From contig JAMWZF010000167.1 in NCBI GenBank assembly GCA_024304875.1, positions 1-6,717 on the forward strand: DNA of 6,717 nt, written 5' to 3'. Below are positions 5,471 through 6,717 of the stretch, piece by piece (the first letter of the stretch is position 1; each line of letters opens with the position of its first letter). The translations under genes and the position numbers were made by a program. The notes under the pieces are model-generated. The model had not been told where the DNA came from, made no database searches, and worked only from the letters and a program-made list of their open reading frames with translations. The stretch comes from Paracoccaceae bacterium (GTDB lineage: Bacteria > Pseudomonadota > Alphaproteobacteria > Rhodobacterales > Rhodobacteraceae).

Positions 5471-5893
5471 ATGAAGGACGGACAAGAAGGCACCTTTTCG
5501 AAACCTGATGACCTGACGGGGACCAGGATTCCGGCCGAAAACCCCGAGACCTGCGCCGGCATCCACGACTTCATCAGCCGGATCGGCGACAAATGGACCC
5601 TGCTGACCGTGCGCCGGCTGGGCGCCGGGCCGATGCGCTTCAACGCGCTGCGCCGCGAGGTCGAGGGGGTGAGCCAGAAGATGCTGGCCCAGACCCTGCG
5701 CCACCTCGAACGGGACGGTTTCGTCACCCGCACGGTGACGCCGACCACCCCGCCGCAGGTGGAATACGCGCTGACCGACCTCGGCCACCGCCTGTTCTGT
5801 CCGGTCCACGCCCTCGCCGGCTTCGTCATCGACAACGCCGAGGAGATCGAGGCCGCCCGCGCCGCCTATGACGCCCGCGCGGCGGAGGCCTGA
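5471..5893 (+). CDS. HxlR-family winged-helix transcriptional regulator
   Basis: This is a dimeric MarR/HxlR-type DNA-binding protein of 140 residues, normal for the family. The diagnostic pattern is a Cys followed by a helix and GDKWTLL: here C28 and then IGDKWTLL (38-45). The recognition helix lies in VSQKMLAQTLRHLERDGFV (67-85), and the wing runs to YALTDLG (99-105). C28 matches the position of the redox cysteine known in YodB and HypR; a second cysteine, C110, is also present. ATG 5471 is chosen. An in-frame ATG at 5432 would add 13 residues, but it lies within the inverted repeat and has no ribosome-binding site. The GAGAG before 5471 is modest. The gene diverges from the FMN reductase, its likely target, and ends 40 bp before cobT on the same strand, so read-through into cobT is possible. 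Confidence 0.92.
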   Translation: MKDGQEGTFSKPDDLTGTRIPAENPETCAGIHDFISRIGDKWTLLTVRRLGAGPMRFNALRREVEGVSQKMLAQTLRHLERDGFVTRTVTPTTPPQVEYALTDLGHRLFCPVHALAGFVIDNAEEIEAARAAYDARAAEA

Positions 5894-5933
5894 CGCCCTT
5901 GCCGCGCCCGCGCGGGAGTGGTTTACCCGGCCC

Positions 5934-6717
5934 ATGAGCAAGCCCTCCGACAACCCTGCCGATCCGTTCAAGAAGGCCCTGGCCGAGGCCACCAAGGTCA
6001 TGGCCGACGATCCCGACCTGAACGTGACCTACTCGGTCGATCCGCCGGGCCAGAGCAACGACGGCGTCCGCCTGCCCCAGGTCAGCCGCCGGATGACCCG
6101 GGACGAGGTGCTTCTGGCCCGCGGCACCGCCGACGGCTACGCCCTGAGGCACCGGTTCCACGACGCAGGCGTGGCCAACCGCTACATGCCGCAGGGCCAG
6201 ATGGCCCGGGACCTCTACGAGGCAATGGAATCGGCCCGGGTCGAGGCCGTGGGCGCCCGCCACATGCCCGGCACCGCCGGCAACATCGACGCCCGCATCG
6301 GCGCCGACGCCCGCCGCAAGGGCTATGCCCAGATCACCGAGGCTTCCGAGGCCCCCCTTGCCACCGCCGCCGGCTACCTGATCCGCCAGCTCGCCACCGG
6401 ACGGCAGCTGCCCGAGGGCGCCGACAACGTCCTGAACCTCTGGCGCGGCTTCATGGAGCAGAACTGCTCGGACACGCTCGAGGGGCTGGAGGCGGCCCTC
6501 TCGGACCAGTCCGCCTTCGCCCGCCTTGCCCGCCAGATGATCTCGGACCTCGGCTACGGCGACCAGCTGGGCGACGATCCCGACCAGATGGACGACGAGG
6601 AGGAGGCGCAGGGCGACGATAGCGACGACCAGGACGAGCCCGAGAGCACCGGGGACGACGACAGCGACGATACCGACGACATGGACGCCGCGCCCGAGCA
6701 GTCCCAGGAGGACCAGC
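5934..6717 (+). CDS. cobT: Cobaltochelatase subunit CobT (5' part, cut by window edge)
   Basis: CobT is the partner of CobS in the AAA+ chaperone of aerobic cobaltochelatase and acts with CobN to insert cobalt in cobalamin synthesis. The first 261 codons are visible. The N-terminal CobT domain covers about residues 5-210, with recognisable stretches DPFKKALAEATKVMA, YMPQGQMARDLYEAMESARVEAVGAR, ATAAGYLIRQLATGR and LSDQSAFARLARQMISDLGYG. From about residue 212 to the edge is a strongly Asp/Glu-rich linker, typical of CobT. The C-terminal von Willebrand A (MIDAS) domain expected in the full protein of about 620-640 residues lies outside the window. ATG 5934 matches the usual N-terminus; the nearest purine-rich sequence (GGGAG, 5914-5918) is rather far upstream at 15 bases. 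No stop or frameshift interrupts the visible part. Confidence 0.95.
   Translation, partial: MSKPSDNPADPFKKALAEATKVMADDPDLNVTYSVDPPGQSNDGVRLPQVSRRMTRDEVLLARGTADGYALRHRFHDAGVANRYMPQGQMARDLYEAMESARVEAVGARHMPGTAGNIDARIGADARRKGYAQITEASEAPLATAAGYLIRQLATGRQLPEGADNVLNLWRGFMEQNCSDTLEGLEAALSDQSAFARLARQMISDLGYGDQLGDDPDQMDDEEEAQGDDSDDQDEPESTGDDDSDDTDDMDAAPEQSQEDQ

Noticed and set aside
6567..6717. Tandem DNA repeat of GAC/GAT/GAG triplets
   Set aside because: It is the codon pattern of the acidic linker normal for CobT, irregular in order and within an intact reading frame.

Overview
This window of about 6.7 kb is GC-rich, densely coding DNA. It reads as chromosomal sequence from an alphaproteobacterium, most likely of the Rhodobacterales (Rhodobacteraceae). 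The main evidence is the pair of aerobic cobalamin genes cobS and cobT, whose products closely match the form I know from that group. Codon use is strongly GC-ending throughout. No transposase, integrase, tRNA, rRNA or CRISPR array is visible, and no gene-free stretch exceeds about 210 bp.

Layout, left to right. (1) Positions 1-1219, minus strand: an ECF sigma factor gene and, overlapping it by four bases, an RskA-type membrane anti-sigma factor gene that runs off the left edge. (2) Positions 1220-1430: a 211-bp divergent intergenic region with a candidate ECF-type promoter facing the sigma gene and a strong imperfect hairpin in its leader. (3) Positions 1431-2654, plus strand: a GSCFA-domain protein, an SGNH-hydrolase-like family of unclear function. 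(4) Positions 2740-3726: cobS, the AAA+ ATPase subunit of aerobic cobaltochelatase. (5) Positions 3826-4700: two small exported proteins of unknown function, encoded convergently and sharing the palindrome CTAG as overlapping stop codons. (6) Positions 4744-4776: a 12-bp perfect hairpin that probably ends the reductase transcript. (7) Positions 4806-5893: a divergent pair, a flavodoxin-fold NAD(P)H-dependent FMN reductase (minus) and an HxlR-family regulator with a candidate redox cysteine (plus), with an inverted repeat in the 59-bp gap. (8) Position 5934 to the right edge: the 5' part of cobT, cut within its acidic linker.

How the genes fit together. CobS and CobT form the chaperone part of the CobNST complex, which inserts cobalt into hydrogenobyrinic acid a,c-diamide. 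Four genes with no obvious chelatase role lie between them. The HxlR/FMN reductase pair looks like a self-contained electrophile or quinone stress switch. The sigma/anti-sigma pair looks like a self-contained envelope or oxidative stress switch. Nothing here proves a new system. The least explained parts are the convergent pair of exported proteins, the GSCFA protein next to the sigma switch, and the redox module between cobS and cobT.
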